Source of the DNA: Pseudoalteromonas phenolica
GTDB lineage: Bacteria > Pseudomonadota > Gammaproteobacteria > Enterobacterales > Alteromonadaceae
Reading direction: 5' to 3'
Assembly: GCF_005886345.1 (NCBI RefSeq)
Contig: NZ_PNEC01000016.1
Span: 53,385-117,384 of the forward strand
Length of the DNA stretch: 64,000 nt
Position 1 is the first letter of the stretch. Every line of letters begins with the position of its first letter. This document shows, piece after piece, positions 37,294-46,520 of the stretch. A program made the translations under genes and the position numbers. The notes under the pieces were generated by a model that was given only the letters and a program-made list of their open reading frames with translations, did no database searches and had not been told where the DNA came from.

Positions 37294-38304
37294 TTAATGA
37301 TTTTGTGAAAACAGTTTTTTTCGCACGACCTTTCGATACTCACTCGGTGTCTGATTAAGCCTTTGCTTAAATACCCGAGTGAGTAAGCCTTGAGAATTAA
37401 ACCCTACAGATATCGCCACATCTTGAATAGACAAATTGCTAGAAGCTAAAAGCTCTTTGGCATTTTCTAAGCGTATAGTTTGCAAGTAATGCGCGGCTGT
37501 TTGGTCTGTTGCCGCTTTAAAACGTCGATTAAACGTACGGTAACTTAAATCAAATTGCTCCGCCACATCTGAAAGGGCAATTTCAGTGTGATAATTGTTT
37601 TTTAACCAAAATTGAATCGATGCGATTAATTCATCAGGATGTGTATCCGCATCGCCTTCCAAAAAGCGCTGTTCTTCGTAAGGCTTTCTGATTTCATGAG
37701 AAAAGTTTTGCTGAACATGTTGCGCCGCGGCAACGCCATATAATTGTGAAATTAAATGCACAATGACATCTGCCAGCGCATTTAAACTAGCCACCGTATA
37801 AATACGCTCTGACTGGGTAATAAAGAAATCCGGTTTTAAATCGACTGACGGGTAATTGAGTTTAAATTGTTTCGCGTAATGCCAGTGTGTTGTCGCAGGG
37901 TGGTGTTCGAGTAAACCTGATTCCGCTAAAAAACAGACGCCAGTACCAACACCTATAATAGTCGAACCTTGCTGCCATGCTTCATTTAAACTTCTATAAA
38001 GTCGTTCGTTTTTTCTTAGAACAGGCCTTGGGTTACGCCAGATGCTCGGCACGATTATGTATTCTTGCTCTGATAAATAGCTAAAGGTTTCGTCGGGCTG
38101 AATTTGCAACCCTAGTTCATTATTAATTGGCGAGGTATCCTTTGCCAGCCAAGTTACGCGTAACGGCTTAAAGTCATTCCCTAAGTGTCTTTTTGCAAAA
38201 GCTTCACCTGCTCTGAGCATTTCTGCAGGCAGTGAGACACTGGTGAAGAGCATACTTTGATAAATACAGAAGCCAATTTTTATCGGGTTTTCTGGTCTGA
38301 CCAT
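37294..38304 (-). CDS. GlxA-family AraC regulator (DJ-1/PfpI plus helix-turn-helix)
   Basis: A protein of 336 residues. The N-terminal about 190 residues form a DJ-1/PfpI-like domain (KIGFCIYQSMLFTSVSLPAEML; STIIGVGTGVCFLAESGLLEH, with Cys at the nucleophile-elbow position), and the C-terminal about 100 an AraC DNA-binding domain (LSDVAEQFDLSYRTFNRRFKAAT; IQDVAISVGFNSQGLLTRVFKQRLNQTPSEYRK). GlxA-type regulators respond to small metabolites. It is divergent from fabY with 113 bases between, so control of fabY is possible but unproven. Confidence 0.85.
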   Translation of the reverse strand: MVRPENPIKIGFCIYQSMLFTSVSLPAEMLRAGEAFAKRHLGNDFKPLRVTWLAKDTSPINNELGLQIQPDETFSYLSEQEYIIVPSIWRNPRPVLRKNERLYRSLNEAWQQGSTIIGVGTGVCFLAESGLLEHHPATTHWHYAKQFKLNYPSVDLKPDFFITQSERIYTVASLNALADVIVHLISQLYGVAAAQHVQQNFSHEIRKPYEEQRFLEGDADTHPDELIASIQFWLKNNYHTEIALSDVAEQFDLSYRTFNRRFKAATDQTAAHYLQTIRLENAKELLASSNLSIQDVAISVGFNSQGLLTRVFKQRLNQTPSEYRKVVRKKLFSQNH

Positions 38305-38417
38305 AATGATTTGGCGAAAAATAAATGATATTTGGCTATTTTTGCAAAATGTAATCTAAAGTTCAAACTAGAATCGAACATATCTAAGTTGTGTGAAAAT
38401 TTTAAGAACGATTATTT

Positions 38418-40319
38418 ATGACTGCATTACCAATTATTGTCGGTATGGGTGGCATTAACGCTGCGGGCCGTACATCTTTTCATCAGGGCTATCGCCGTAT
38501 TGTTATAGATAAGCTAGATCAACAAGCACGCCAAGAAACTTTCTTAGGCCTTGCAACACTAATGAATTTAGTGCGTTTCGAAGACGGTCGACTAGTAACA
38601 CACACAGGCGATGAAATTTCAGCTGAACAAGTCGAAGCGCAATTTGGTGAACAAATTAAAGCGGGCACTTTGATCCGTAAAATAGAAAAAGAACATTTTG
38701 ATTGTGATGCAACACACTGGCAGCAAAAGCTAACTATTAATGCGAATGATGATGCGGGACTAAAGTTCACTTGTCGTAAGCGTGACTTACCAAACCCAGT
38801 GCCAGCCTCATGGCAAGTTGAAGAACTAGATGCAAAAACAGTCAATGTGGTTGTGCCTGACTCTTTAGAAGTAAAACACGATAGCTATCGTGATAATCCA
38901 ATCAAAGCAGCGGGTCAATTACCAACCGGCTTTGATCCGGCATCGCTTTATAACAGTCGTTACCAACCTCGTGGTTTACAGGCTACTATTTTTGCTGCAA
39001 CCGATGCAATTCGTTCAACGGGTCTTGATTGGGATACTGTCATGAACAGTGTTGAACCAGATAAAATTGGTACTTATTCAGCATCAGTCGCTGGCCAAAT
39101 GCAGCAAGAAGGCTTTGGTGGTTTGATCCGCTCTCGTCAACAAGGTGATCGCGTTAGTACAAAGCAACTGGCATTGGGTTTAAATACCATGTCGACTGAC
39201 TTCATTAATGCTTACGTAACGGGTAGCGTTGGTACAACGTTCACAACCTCTGGTGCGTGTGCAACCTTCTTATATAACTTACGCGCTGCAGTGAATGATA
39301 TTCAAGCTGGCCGTACGCGAGTTGCGATTGTAGCGAGCGTGGAATGTGCGTTGACGCCAGAAGTCATTGAAGGTTTTGGTAACATGAGCGCATTGGCAAA
39401 CGAAGAAGGCCTTCGTAAACTCGATAATACAGAAAACGTTGATTATCGTCGTACAAGCCGCCCATTTGGTGAGAACTGTGGTTTCACAATCGGTGAAGGC
39501 GCTCAGGTTGCAATCTTAATGGACGATGCCTTAGCCCTAGAGCTTGGCGCAGAAGTAATGGGCTCGGTAGTAGATGTGTTTGTTAATGCTGATGGTATTA
39601 AAAAGTCTATTACGGCACCTGGCCCTGGTAACTACATTACTATGGCTAAGTCTGTTGCGTTAGCTGAACAAATTGCGGGTGCTGACGCGATTAAAGAGCG
39701 TAGCTTTATTTTAGCGCACGGCTCAAGTACACCGCAAAACCGTGTAACTGAATCACTGATTTATCACAAAGTAGCAGAAGCGTTTTCAATCAATGGTTGG
39801 AAAGTGGTTGCACCAAAGGCATACGTAGGGCATACCATTGCGCCAGCAAGTGGCGACCAACTCGCGCTAGCGTTGGGTGTATTCAGTCACAACATTATGC
39901 CTGGTATTACAACGATTGATAAAGTGGCAGACGACGTACATGCGGAACATTTAGATATTCGCAATGAGCATTATAAATGTGCGCCTATGGATGTCGCGTT
40001 TATCAACTCAAAAGGCTTCGGTGGTAACAACGCAACAGCAACGGTATTTTCGCCAAACTTTACCAATAAACTCTTATCGAAACGCTATTCTGAAGCGCAG
40101 TTAAATTCCTACCAAGCAAAGTTAGAACAAACAAAGCTTGCTCAAGCAGACTACCAGCAAGCCGCTGACAATGGCCAATATGAACTTATTTATCGCTTTG
40201 GCAACGGTATGATTGATGAAAATGAGCTTGTATTGAGTCAAGATAGCTTAAGTTTACCTGGCTTTGATAAAGCAGTATTACTAAGCACAAATAACCAATA
40301 TGGTGACTTAAGCGAATAA
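38418..40319 (+). CDS. fabY: Beta-ketoacyl-ACP synthase FabY
   Basis: A protein of 633 residues, the length of FabY (Pseudomonas aeruginosa PA5174 type), which starts fatty-acid synthesis from acetyl-CoA and malonyl-ACP in place of FabH. It opens PIIVGMGGINAAGRTSFHQGYRR. Nucleophile Cys is in SGACATFLYNLRAA; the two active-site His are in ILAHGSSTPQNR and YVGHTIAPASG; the C-terminal FINSKGFGGNNATATVF is the KAS glycine loop. Strong terminator downstream. Confidence 0.9.
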   Translation: MTALPIIVGMGGINAAGRTSFHQGYRRIVIDKLDQQARQETFLGLATLMNLVRFEDGRLVTHTGDEISAEQVEAQFGEQIKAGTLIRKIEKEHFDCDATHWQQKLTINANDDAGLKFTCRKRDLPNPVPASWQVEELDAKTVNVVVPDSLEVKHDSYRDNPIKAAGQLPTGFDPASLYNSRYQPRGLQATIFAATDAIRSTGLDWDTVMNSVEPDKIGTYSASVAGQMQQEGFGGLIRSRQQGDRVSTKQLALGLNTMSTDFINAYVTGSVGTTFTTSGACATFLYNLRAAVNDIQAGRTRVAIVASVECALTPEVIEGFGNMSALANEEGLRKLDNTENVDYRRTSRPFGENCGFTIGEGAQVAILMDDALALELGAEVMGSVVDVFVNADGIKKSITAPGPGNYITMAKSVALAEQIAGADAIKERSFILAHGSSTPQNRVTESLIYHKVAEAFSINGWKVVAPKAYVGHTIAPASGDQLALALGVFSHNIMPGITTIDKVADDVHAEHLDIRNEHYKCAPMDVAFINSKGFGGNNATATVFSPNFTNKLLSKRYSEAQLNSYQAKLEQTKLAQADYQQAADNGQYELIYRFGNGMIDENELVLSQDSLSLPGFDKAVLLSTNNQYGDLSE

Positions 40320-40350
40320 GCTTAAGAAGAAAAGAATGTTAAGCAAACTT

Positions 40351-40376
40351 GGCGCTCTGGGATGAGCGCCTTTTTT
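40351..40376 (+). terminator. Rho-independent terminator after fabY
   Basis: GGCGCT, loop CTGGGATG, AGCGCC, six T residues. Confidence 0.9.
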
Positions 40377-40382
40377 ATGCAA

Positions 40383-40410
40383 AACATAAAAAGGCCATAT
40401 ATGTGGCCTT
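40383..40410 (-). terminator. Rho-independent terminator after rlmI
   Basis: Minus strand: AAGGCCACATATATGGCCTT palindrome followed by TTTATGTTTT. Confidence 0.8.
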
Positions 40411-40451
40411 AGGAACGAATTTATCCAATTTTGCTCTAAACTCTATCTACA

Positions 40452-41642
40452 TTAATAAACCTTACAAATAAGGCCTTTAAGGTAAAAACCTTCAGGGTAG
40501 TTACCCGCGATGGGGTGATCGGCTGCTTGGTTCAAGCGCTCCATAATCAGCAGCTCTTTACCCGCATCAAGGGCTGCGTCAGCAACAACCTTTTGGAACA
40601 GGTTTTGCTCCATTAAGCCAGAACAAGAGAAGGTAAGTAATGTGCCGCCAGGCTTTAGAATTTGCATTGCGATCATATTAATATCTTTATAACCACGACA
40701 TGCGCCCGTTAGTTGTGCTTTGCTCTCAGCAAACTTAGGAGGGTCCATCACGATAGTATCGAATTGACGGCCTTCCTCACGATATTGGCGCAGCAACTTA
40801 AATACATCTTGTTTAACGAACTCAGCACGTGATAAATCAAGATTATTGTGTTCTACATTTCGCTTTGCAGTATCAAGGGCTGGTTGTGATACATCTACGT
40901 TAATGACGTTTTTACAGCCACCACGTAATGCATATAAACCGAATGTACCTGTATAACAAAAACAATTTAAAACGTCTTTGTCTTGAGAAAAACGCTCTAG
41001 TGCTGCACGGCTGTCACGTTGATCCAGATAAAAACCAGTTTTGTGACCATTTAAAATATCAACTTCAAGCTTTAAGCCATTTTCTTTTATGACAACAGGC
41101 TCAGTCGGCGCGTCGCCCCAAAGTGCACCAGTAGTTTTTTCAAGGCCTTCTTTTTTACGTACATCTACGTCAGAGCGCTCGTAAATATGGCAATCAGGGA
41201 AAAGCTCACGAAGTGCTTGTACGATATCGCCTTTGTGACGCTCTGCACCTGCACTCAATAACTGACAAACAATATAATTGTCGAATTTATCAATGGTGAT
41301 ACCTGGTAAGCCGTCAGACTCTGCTGCGCTTAAACGAAAACCCGTTAAACCACCTTCCTCGATGACTTGACTGCGTGCATCAAAAGCACGTGTTAATCGA
41401 CGTAAGAAAAAATCCTTGTCAATGCTTTCAGATTCATCAAAGCTCCATATACGTGCTCTAATTTGAGAATCAGGACTATATGCAGCAGTGGCAAGAAATT
41501 TACCTTCGTTAGAGTAAATTTTAACGGTATCACCCAGAGCAGGCTTACCTTTTACTTTTTTGATGGCTTTGGAGAATATCCAAGGGTGTTTACGTTTTAA
41601 TGATTTTTCTCTACCAGGCTGCAAGTACACTGCACAAGACAT
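40452..41642 (-). CDS. rlmI: 23S rRNA (cytosine-1962) methyltransferase RlmI-like
   Basis: SAM-dependent rRNA methyltransferase of 396 residues. An N-terminal PUA domain ([18 protein letters not shown]) is followed by an EEHEA-type linker and the catalytic domain: [39 protein letters not shown] (SAM site, Gly-rich), [11 protein letters not shown] (motif IV) and FSCSGLM, with a cysteine in the place usual for m5C enzymes. Cytosolic, acting on 50S assembly. Convergent with fabY. Confidence 0.9.
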   Translation of the reverse strand: MSCAVYLQPGREKSLKRKHPWIFSKAIKKVKGKPALGDTVKIYSNEGKFLATAAYSPDSQIRARIWSFDESESIDKDFFLRRLTRAFDARSQVIEEGGLTGFRLSAAESDGLPGITIDKFDNYIVCQLLSAGAERHKGDIVQALRELFPDCHIYERSDVDVRKKEGLEKTTGALWGDAPTEPVVIKENGLKLEVDILNGHKTGFYLDQRDSRAALERFSQDKDVLNCFCYTGTFGLYALRGGCKNVINVDVSQPALDTAKRNVEHNNLDLSRAEFVKQDVFKLLRQYREEGRQFDTIVMDPPKFAESKAQLTGACRGYKDINMIAMQILKPGGTLLTFSCSGLMEQNLFQKVVADAALDAGKELLIMERLNQAADHPIAGNYPEGFYLKGLICKVY

Positions 41643-41735
41643 GAATTTTTCCTAACTTAATTGTATGCTGGGCATTTTAGTTAAGCGTTTACAAACATAC
41701 AATGTTGATGAGTGAATTATCCGGAGAGTAGGGCA

Positions 41736-42380
41736 TTGAATAGCGATAAAATAGCGTCTTTAGAACAAAATTGTCGTGAATTTGTACAAGCATTACCCAT
41801 AGCCGATGCAGGACATGACCTAGCTCATGTGCAAAGGGTGGTTACAGCTGCCAAGCTATTAGCTGAAAAAGAGCAGGCAGATTTGCAAGTGGTGGTTGCT
41901 GCAGCATGGCTACATGATTGTGTAGCAGTCGCAAAAAATAGCCCATTGAGGAGCCAGGCTTCAAAAATGGCAGCAGACAAAGCCATCGAATATCTATCAG
42001 GTATCGATTTTGTGAGTGAAAAGTTGTCTGCTGTACATCACGCCATAGTTGCGCACAGCTACAGCGCGAATGTGGAAGCAGAAACACTTGAAGCTAAAAT
42101 TGTCCAAGATGCAGATAGGCTAGATAGCTTGGGAGCAATTGGCATTGCACGCTGTTTTACCGTTGGCGGTGCGATGCATCGCAGCGTCTACAATGTTGAC
42201 GATCCATTCTGTGAAAATCGAGATCCAGATGATTATTCATATACAGTTGACCATTTTTATAACAAACTTTTTAAATTACCTGAAGTTATGCACACGTATG
42301 CAGGAAGGCAAGAAGCTGAGACTAGAGTATTGTTTATGAAGGAATTTATGAAGGAGCTAGGTCGAGAAGTAGGCAGTTAA
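41736..42380 (+). CDS. HD-domain phosphohydrolase (YedJ-like)
   Basis: A protein of 214 residues in which the HD metal-site residues are all visible: GHDLAHVQRVV (first His), AAWLHDC (HD pair) and VQDADRLDSLGAIGIARCF (late Asp). FTVGGAMHRSVYN and DHFYNKLFKLPEVMHT are family-specific blocks. Such enzymes hydrolyse phosphate from nucleotides; substrate unknown. I prefer TTG at 41736, which has GGAGAG nine bases upstream, over an in-frame GTG at 41712 with no ribosome site. Confidence 0.8.
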   Translation: MNSDKIASLEQNCREFVQALPIADAGHDLAHVQRVVTAAKLLAEKEQADLQVVVAAAWLHDCVAVAKNSPLRSQASKMAADKAIEYLSGIDFVSEKLSAVHHAIVAHSYSANVEAETLEAKIVQDADRLDSLGAIGIARCFTVGGAMHRSVYNVDDPFCENRDPDDYSYTVDHFYNKLFKLPEVMHTYAGRQEAETRVLFMKEFMKELGREVGS

Positions 42381-42414
42381 AAATAGTCAATTGAAAAATT
42401 TTATTGCGCATGTC

Positions 42415-42428
42415 TGACACCGGTGTCA
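42415..42428. promoter_or_regulatory. Candidate NagR operator upstream of nagR
   Basis: Perfect palindrome TGACACCGGTGTCA, with the same TGACA-N4-TGTCA half-sites and spacing as the two sites before nagK and nagB but a different core. It is about 190 bases before the nagR start, which suggests autoregulation. Confidence 0.6.
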
Positions 42429-42613
42429 TAATGTCGGCGTTTTATCATTTTGTTGTCAAAACGTGTTGGCTGCCCATGAATGTGGGCAGCATTTTTTAAA
42501 GATAAATGATAACCCATTAATCAAAGAATTCTAGATTGATATTTCTTTCGTTCAGGATGAATTGCAGTAGAGGTTGAAGTGTTTACTCCCTCGAATGTAG
42601 AGCGGGAAACCAG

Positions 42614-43624
42614 ATGAAGAAAGTAACAATAAATAGTGTTGCAGAATACGCCGGTGTTTCGAAAAAAACCGTTTCACGCGTATTGAACAATGAGCCTAAT
42701 GTAAGCCCAGCGACACGCGAAAAAGTATTAAAAGTTTTTAAAGAACTCGATTATACACCGAATCCTATTGCCAGAGGCCTTGCTCGCAATCGCAGCTTTA
42801 TCATCGGCTGTTTGTACGATAACCCTAGTAAAAGTTATATCACGCGTGTACAAAGTGGTGCTTTAGAAGCATGTCATAAACATAACTATAACTTGCTTAT
42901 ACACCCTTGCGAATTACGCGGTGAAGCGTTAATTGAAAACATCGAACACCTATTAACAACGTCTCGCCTAGATGGCCTAGTACTCACACCACCATTTTCT
43001 GATTCTCAAGAATTAATTGAATTTCTAAAAAAGAAAAGCATTAACTATGCGCGTGTTGCCTCAGCGATTGAGGATGAAACTTCAATTTCTGTTAGAAGTA
43101 ACGATGAACAAGGTGCATTCGAAATCACAGAGCATCTAATTGCTCTCGGTCATAGCCGAATTGCATTCATTAAAGGTCACCCAGATCATAGTGCCACAGA
43201 GCAACGTTTTTCAGGATATAAGAAAGCGTTAGCAGAGCATAATATTGCATATGATGCTGAGCTGGTGGCAGAGGGTAACTTTAGTTATCACTCAGGTGCT
43301 GATAGCGCAAAAGAGATTTTAGATATACAACCTAGGCCGAGCGCAGTGTTTGCATCGAATGATTACATGGCAGCTGCTGTGTTAAAATTGGCGACACAAT
43401 CAAAGTTAAATGTACCAGAAGATATCTCGATAGCGGGGTTTGATAATGCACCGATTGCCCGTCATATTTGGCCAGGATTAACTACAATCGCACAACCAGT
43501 GGAAGAGATGACACGACAAGCTGTGGAGCAATTAATACTTCAGATAAGCGATCCTGAAGTAGAAAAAACTCAGATAACTCTAGAAGCTAAGCTTATTGTA
43601 CGAGAATCGACAGCAAATATATAA
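42614..43624 (+). CDS. nagR: LacI-family repressor of N-acetylglucosamine genes
   Basis: A protein of 336 residues. The N-terminal helix-turn-helix (TINSVAEYAGVSKKTVSRVLNNEPNVSPATREKVL) and hinge (NPIARGLARNRS) precede a periplasmic-binding-like sensor (IIGCLYDNPS, FDNAPIARHIWPGLTTI). I name it NagR because it is beside nagK, nagA, nagX and nagB, and the palindromes before these genes match the AATGACA-N4-TGTCATT type I recall for alteromonad NagR. GlcNAc-6-P or a derivative is the likely inducer (inference). Confidence 0.82.
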   Translation: MKKVTINSVAEYAGVSKKTVSRVLNNEPNVSPATREKVLKVFKELDYTPNPIARGLARNRSFIIGCLYDNPSKSYITRVQSGALEACHKHNYNLLIHPCELRGEALIENIEHLLTTSRLDGLVLTPPFSDSQELIEFLKKKSINYARVASAIEDETSISVRSNDEQGAFEITEHLIALGHSRIAFIKGHPDHSATEQRFSGYKKALAEHNIAYDAELVAEGNFSYHSGADSAKEILDIQPRPSAVFASNDYMAAAVLKLATQSKLNVPEDISIAGFDNAPIARHIWPGLTTIAQPVEEMTRQAVEQLILQISDPEVEKTQITLEAKLIVRESTANI

Positions 43625-43651
43625 AACCCTATTCAATTTCTTTACTTGCCC

Positions 43652-43680
43652 AAGCCTAGCGGTTCGCTGTTAGGCTTTTT
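43652..43680 (+). terminator. Rho-independent terminator after nagR
   Basis: AAGCCTA and TTAGGCTT arms around GCGGTTCGCTG, followed by six T residues. Confidence 0.85.
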
Positions 43681-43861
43681 TCTTGTTTCAAACTTACAAA
43701 TCTCATTAAAAAATCTATCTTAAACCACTCACCAATACGTTTTATAAATGTCTATTAAAGCTTGTGCTAGATCAACATATACCATAGCCGTAGGCGTAGT
43801 ATGAAAGTGAGCCAAGCATCAGGTTTGTTTGGAAAAATGACAACTTTAACAGGAATTCACC

Positions 43862-44104
43862 ATGAGTATTGACCGCCATAGCTTAGCGAAAGAGTTACCA
43901 GAATTTAAAGAAAAAATTCATGAGCTAAAAATGCATGACCGACATTTTGCTCGACTATTCGATGATTATCATGACCTAGATCATGAAATGATCCGTATTG
44001 AAGAGAGAGTTGAAAACACCTCAGATGAATATCTTGAGTCACTCAAAAAGCAACGATTGCATTTAAAAGACCAACTTTATTCATTATTGAAAAGTGCATC
44101 TTAA
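43862..44104 (+). CDS. ydcH: YdcH-family small protein (DUF465)
   Basis: A protein of 80 residues, all helical: FKEKIHELKMHDRHFARLFDDYHDLDHEMIRIEERVENTSDEYLESLKKQRLHLKDQLY-type pattern of DUF465/YdcH, with the conserved LHDHE-like acidic-His helix. Function unknown. The gene is isolated between nagR and nagK, with a good AGGAATTC-preceded ATG. No hint that it belongs to sugar catabolism. Confidence 0.85.
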   Translation: MSIDRHSLAKELPEFKEKIHELKMHDRHFARLFDDYHDLDHEMIRIEERVENTSDEYLESLKKQRLHLKDQLYSLLKSAS

Positions 44105-44115
44105 AAAGCGTAATA

Positions 44116-44145
44116 TTTTAAGGGGTCATATATCGCCCCTTAAAA
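44116..44145. terminator. Hairpin after ydcH
   Basis: TTTTAAGGGG and CCCCTTAAAA form a perfect 10-bp stem around a ten-base loop. There is no strong T-run, so termination is likely but not certain. Confidence 0.6.
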
Positions 44146-44310
44146 TTATTTCTATAGAGTTTGTAAATAACCTAAAATCCTTACACAATCCCCACTCAAA
44201 TCTATGAGTTTTAAAGGCTCAAGCTTCATTAGACTTTCGTTTCGGTGACAAACTAAAAGTTTTGTGCAATATTAGAAATTATCAATTTCGAACATTTTTC
44301 TGAAAAATTT

Positions 44311-44328
44311 AATGACAACGCTGTCATT
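44311..44328. promoter_or_regulatory. NagR operator before nagK-nagA
   Basis: AATGACAACGCTGTCATT, perfect 7-bp arms around ACGC, 91 bases upstream of the nagK start. The remainder of the 316-base gap (44105-44419) holds only the ydcH hairpin and presumably the nagK promoter. Confidence 0.82.
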
Positions 44329-44419
44329 TTGTGTGTAACATTAAATCAACATGAAAAATGCTCTGCCAAATAATACTTAAAACTATTTGAGCACTACGTT
44401 ACAGATCAGGGGTCGCTAA

Positions 44420-45331
44420 ATGATGGCTAAACAGGTTGAACAAGACCAGTTATTTATTGGAATAGATGGTGGTGGTACAAAATGTCGTGCAACTATCTAC
44501 TCTGCTACACAAGGGGTGTTAGGTACTGGGTTAGGCGGTCCTGCCAATCCATTACATGGTCTTGAGCGCACACTAGAGTCAATCATGGTATCAACTCAGC
44601 TAGCCTTACAAGACGCGGGACTTCGTGTTGAACAGGTGCATGACATTGTAGCTGGCCTTGGTTTAGCGGGTGTGAATATTCCAGGTCTTTACGACAAAAT
44701 CATGCAATGGGACCATCCATTTAAAGAAATGTATCTTACAACCGACTTGCACACTGCGTGTATTGGTGCACATGACGGTGATGACGGCGCAGTGATTATT
44801 ACGGGCACAGGCTCATGCGGTTTCGCTATTGTAAACGGTGAAACAGTCAATTACGGCGGTCATGGTTTTGCTCAAGGTGATATGGGCAGTGGTGCATGGA
44901 TGGGTCTTGAGGCTGTTAAAGCTGTTCTTGTAGATCTTGATGGTCTCGGGCCAAAAACCGTGTTATCAGACACGTTAAAGCAACATTTTCATGTCACAGA
45001 TGCAATGGGAGTCGCCGAGCAAATGGCAGGTCAACCTTCAAGCGGTTATGCAAAGCTAGCAAGACATGTATTTTCAGCTGCAGAGCATAACGATGAAGTT
45101 GCATTACAAATTGTTAAACAAGGTGCTGAATATATTAGCAACCTTGCGAAAAGGTTATTAGAAATTAACCCACCGCGCTTATCTATGATCGGTGGTTTAG
45201 CTGAGCCGTTAAATAAATGGTTAGATGCTGATATTGCTAAACTTGTTCAGCAACCAAAACAGCCGCCAGAAATTGGTGCTATTTATTTTGCGATGGAAAG
45301 CACTCAGCATGAAATAAGAAAGGTGAACTAA
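44420..45331 (+). CDS. nagK: N-acetylglucosamine kinase (BadF/BadG-type)
   Basis: ASKHA-fold kinase, 303 residues, phosphorylating GlcNAc to GlcNAc-6-P. The phosphate-1 motif is LFIGIDGGGTKCRATIY, phosphate-2 is AVIITGTGSCGFAI, and GGHGFAQGDMGSGAWMG and SMIGGLAEPL are the remaining family signatures. It is this BadF-type kinase, not the ROK-type E. coli NagK, that occurs in alteromonad nag loci. The stop overlaps the nagA start by one base. Two tandem ATGs at 44420 and 44423 are possible starts. Confidence 0.9.
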   Translation: MMAKQVEQDQLFIGIDGGGTKCRATIYSATQGVLGTGLGGPANPLHGLERTLESIMVSTQLALQDAGLRVEQVHDIVAGLGLAGVNIPGLYDKIMQWDHPFKEMYLTTDLHTACIGAHDGDDGAVIITGTGSCGFAIVNGETVNYGGHGFAQGDMGSGAWMGLEAVKAVLVDLDGLGPKTVLSDTLKQHFHVTDAMGVAEQMAGQPSSGYAKLARHVFSAAEHNDEVALQIVKQGAEYISNLAKRLLEINPPRLSMIGGLAEPLNKWLDADIAKLVQQPKQPPEIGAIYFAMESTQHEIRKVN

Positions 45332-46455
45332 TGAGCCAGTATATTTACAAAGCTAAAAAGCTTTTTGATGGTGAACATTTTCATCATGATGGTGTTTTCT
45401 CAGTAGATGACGGCAAAGTTAGTTATAACGTTTCGGCTGAAAACGCTGAAGTAATCAATCTTGATGGGCTAGTCGTGCCAGGCTATATCGACGTTCAAGT
45501 GAACGGCGGTGGTGGGGCGTTTTATAATGCTGAACAAACGACAGCCTGCCTTGAGAAAATGGTGTCGGCGCATGCACAATTTGGTTCGACTGCGCTCATG
45601 CCAACTCTGATCACAGATAAAATTGAAGTGATGCAAGCGGCATCAGATGCGATGGCAGCTGCCATTGAAAGCAATCAAGCTGGTGTAGTGGGGATCCATT
45701 TTGAAGGTCCACACTTGTCTCACCCTAAAAAAGGCACGCACAGCGAGCAGTTTATTAGACCAATCACTGAACAAGAATTCGAGATTTATGCGCGTAAAGA
45801 CTTGGGCATAAAAATGGTCACTCTAGCGCCAGAGACAGTGCCTTTAGCTGATATTGAACGCTTAATTAGCTTAGGAGTTAAAGTAAGCATCGGCCACTCA
45901 AATGCAGATTTTGAAACAGCGAACACTGCGTTAAAAGCTGGTGCTGATGGCTTTACCCACTTATTCAATGCGATGTCTGCGTTTACTTCACGTGAACCGG
46001 GTGTTGTTGGGGCAGCGCTATGGGACGATAATAGCTGGTGCGGTTTAATTGTCGATGGTCACCATGTTCATAACACGTCTGCTAAATTAGCGATCCGCTC
46101 TAAACAGCGTGGCAAAATCATGCTAGTGACAGATGCGATGCCTCCTGTGGGTACAGACGATACTGAGTTTGCGTTCTTTGATGGCCGTAAAGTTATTCGT
46201 ACTGGCGATCGTTTAAATTCAACAACCGGCGAACTTGCTGGTAGTGTGTTAGATATGGCAAGCGCAGTACGAAATACGGTTGATTGGTTAGATGTAAGTC
46301 TACCAGAAGCGCTTCGTATGGCATCTTTATATCCAGCACAATATTTAGGCTTAAACAGTAAAGGGCATTTGCGTGAAGGGGCAGATGCAGACTTTGTTCA
46401 TCTAGATGAGAATTTATATGCACAGGCAACGTATATCGCTGGTGCTCAGATTTAA
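45331..46455 (+). CDS. nagA: N-acetylglucosamine-6-phosphate deacetylase
   Basis: Amidohydrolase of 374 residues removing acetate from GlcNAc-6-P. Landmarks are GYIDVQVNGGGG, HFEGPHLS with the metal-binding Glu, IGHSNADF and THLFNAMSAF with metal His residues, VTDAMPPVGTDD with catalytic Asp, and SGSVLDMASAV-like GSVLDMASAVRNTV. It is coupled to nagK and closed by a terminator; nagX is then a separate unit or read-through partner. Confidence 0.95.
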   Translation: MSQYIYKAKKLFDGEHFHHDGVFSVDDGKVSYNVSAENAEVINLDGLVVPGYIDVQVNGGGGAFYNAEQTTACLEKMVSAHAQFGSTALMPTLITDKIEVMQAASDAMAAAIESNQAGVVGIHFEGPHLSHPKKGTHSEQFIRPITEQEFEIYARKDLGIKMVTLAPETVPLADIERLISLGVKVSIGHSNADFETANTALKAGADGFTHLFNAMSAFTSREPGVVGAALWDDNSWCGLIVDGHHVHNTSAKLAIRSKQRGKIMLVTDAMPPVGTDDTEFAFFDGRKVIRTGDRLNSTTGELAGSVLDMASAVRNTVDWLDVSLPEALRMASLYPAQYLGLNSKGHLREGADADFVHLDENLYAQATYIAGAQI

Positions 46456-46468
46456 CTTTCCCTGAGGA

Positions 46469-46501
46469 AAAAACCCCGCTGCAGTATAGCGGGGCTTTTT
46501 T
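46469..46501 (+). terminator. Rho-independent terminator after nagA
   Basis: CCCCGCT, loop GCAGTAT, AGCGGGG, flanked by A-run and T-run. Confidence 0.9.
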
Positions 46502-46520
46502 ATTTGTACTGGAACAAAAT

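Noticed and set aside
38341..38417. GTTC-N11-GAAC inverted repeat before fabY
   Set aside because: Arms of only four bases in A/T-rich DNA are expected by chance, and it does not match a fatty-acid regulator site I know.
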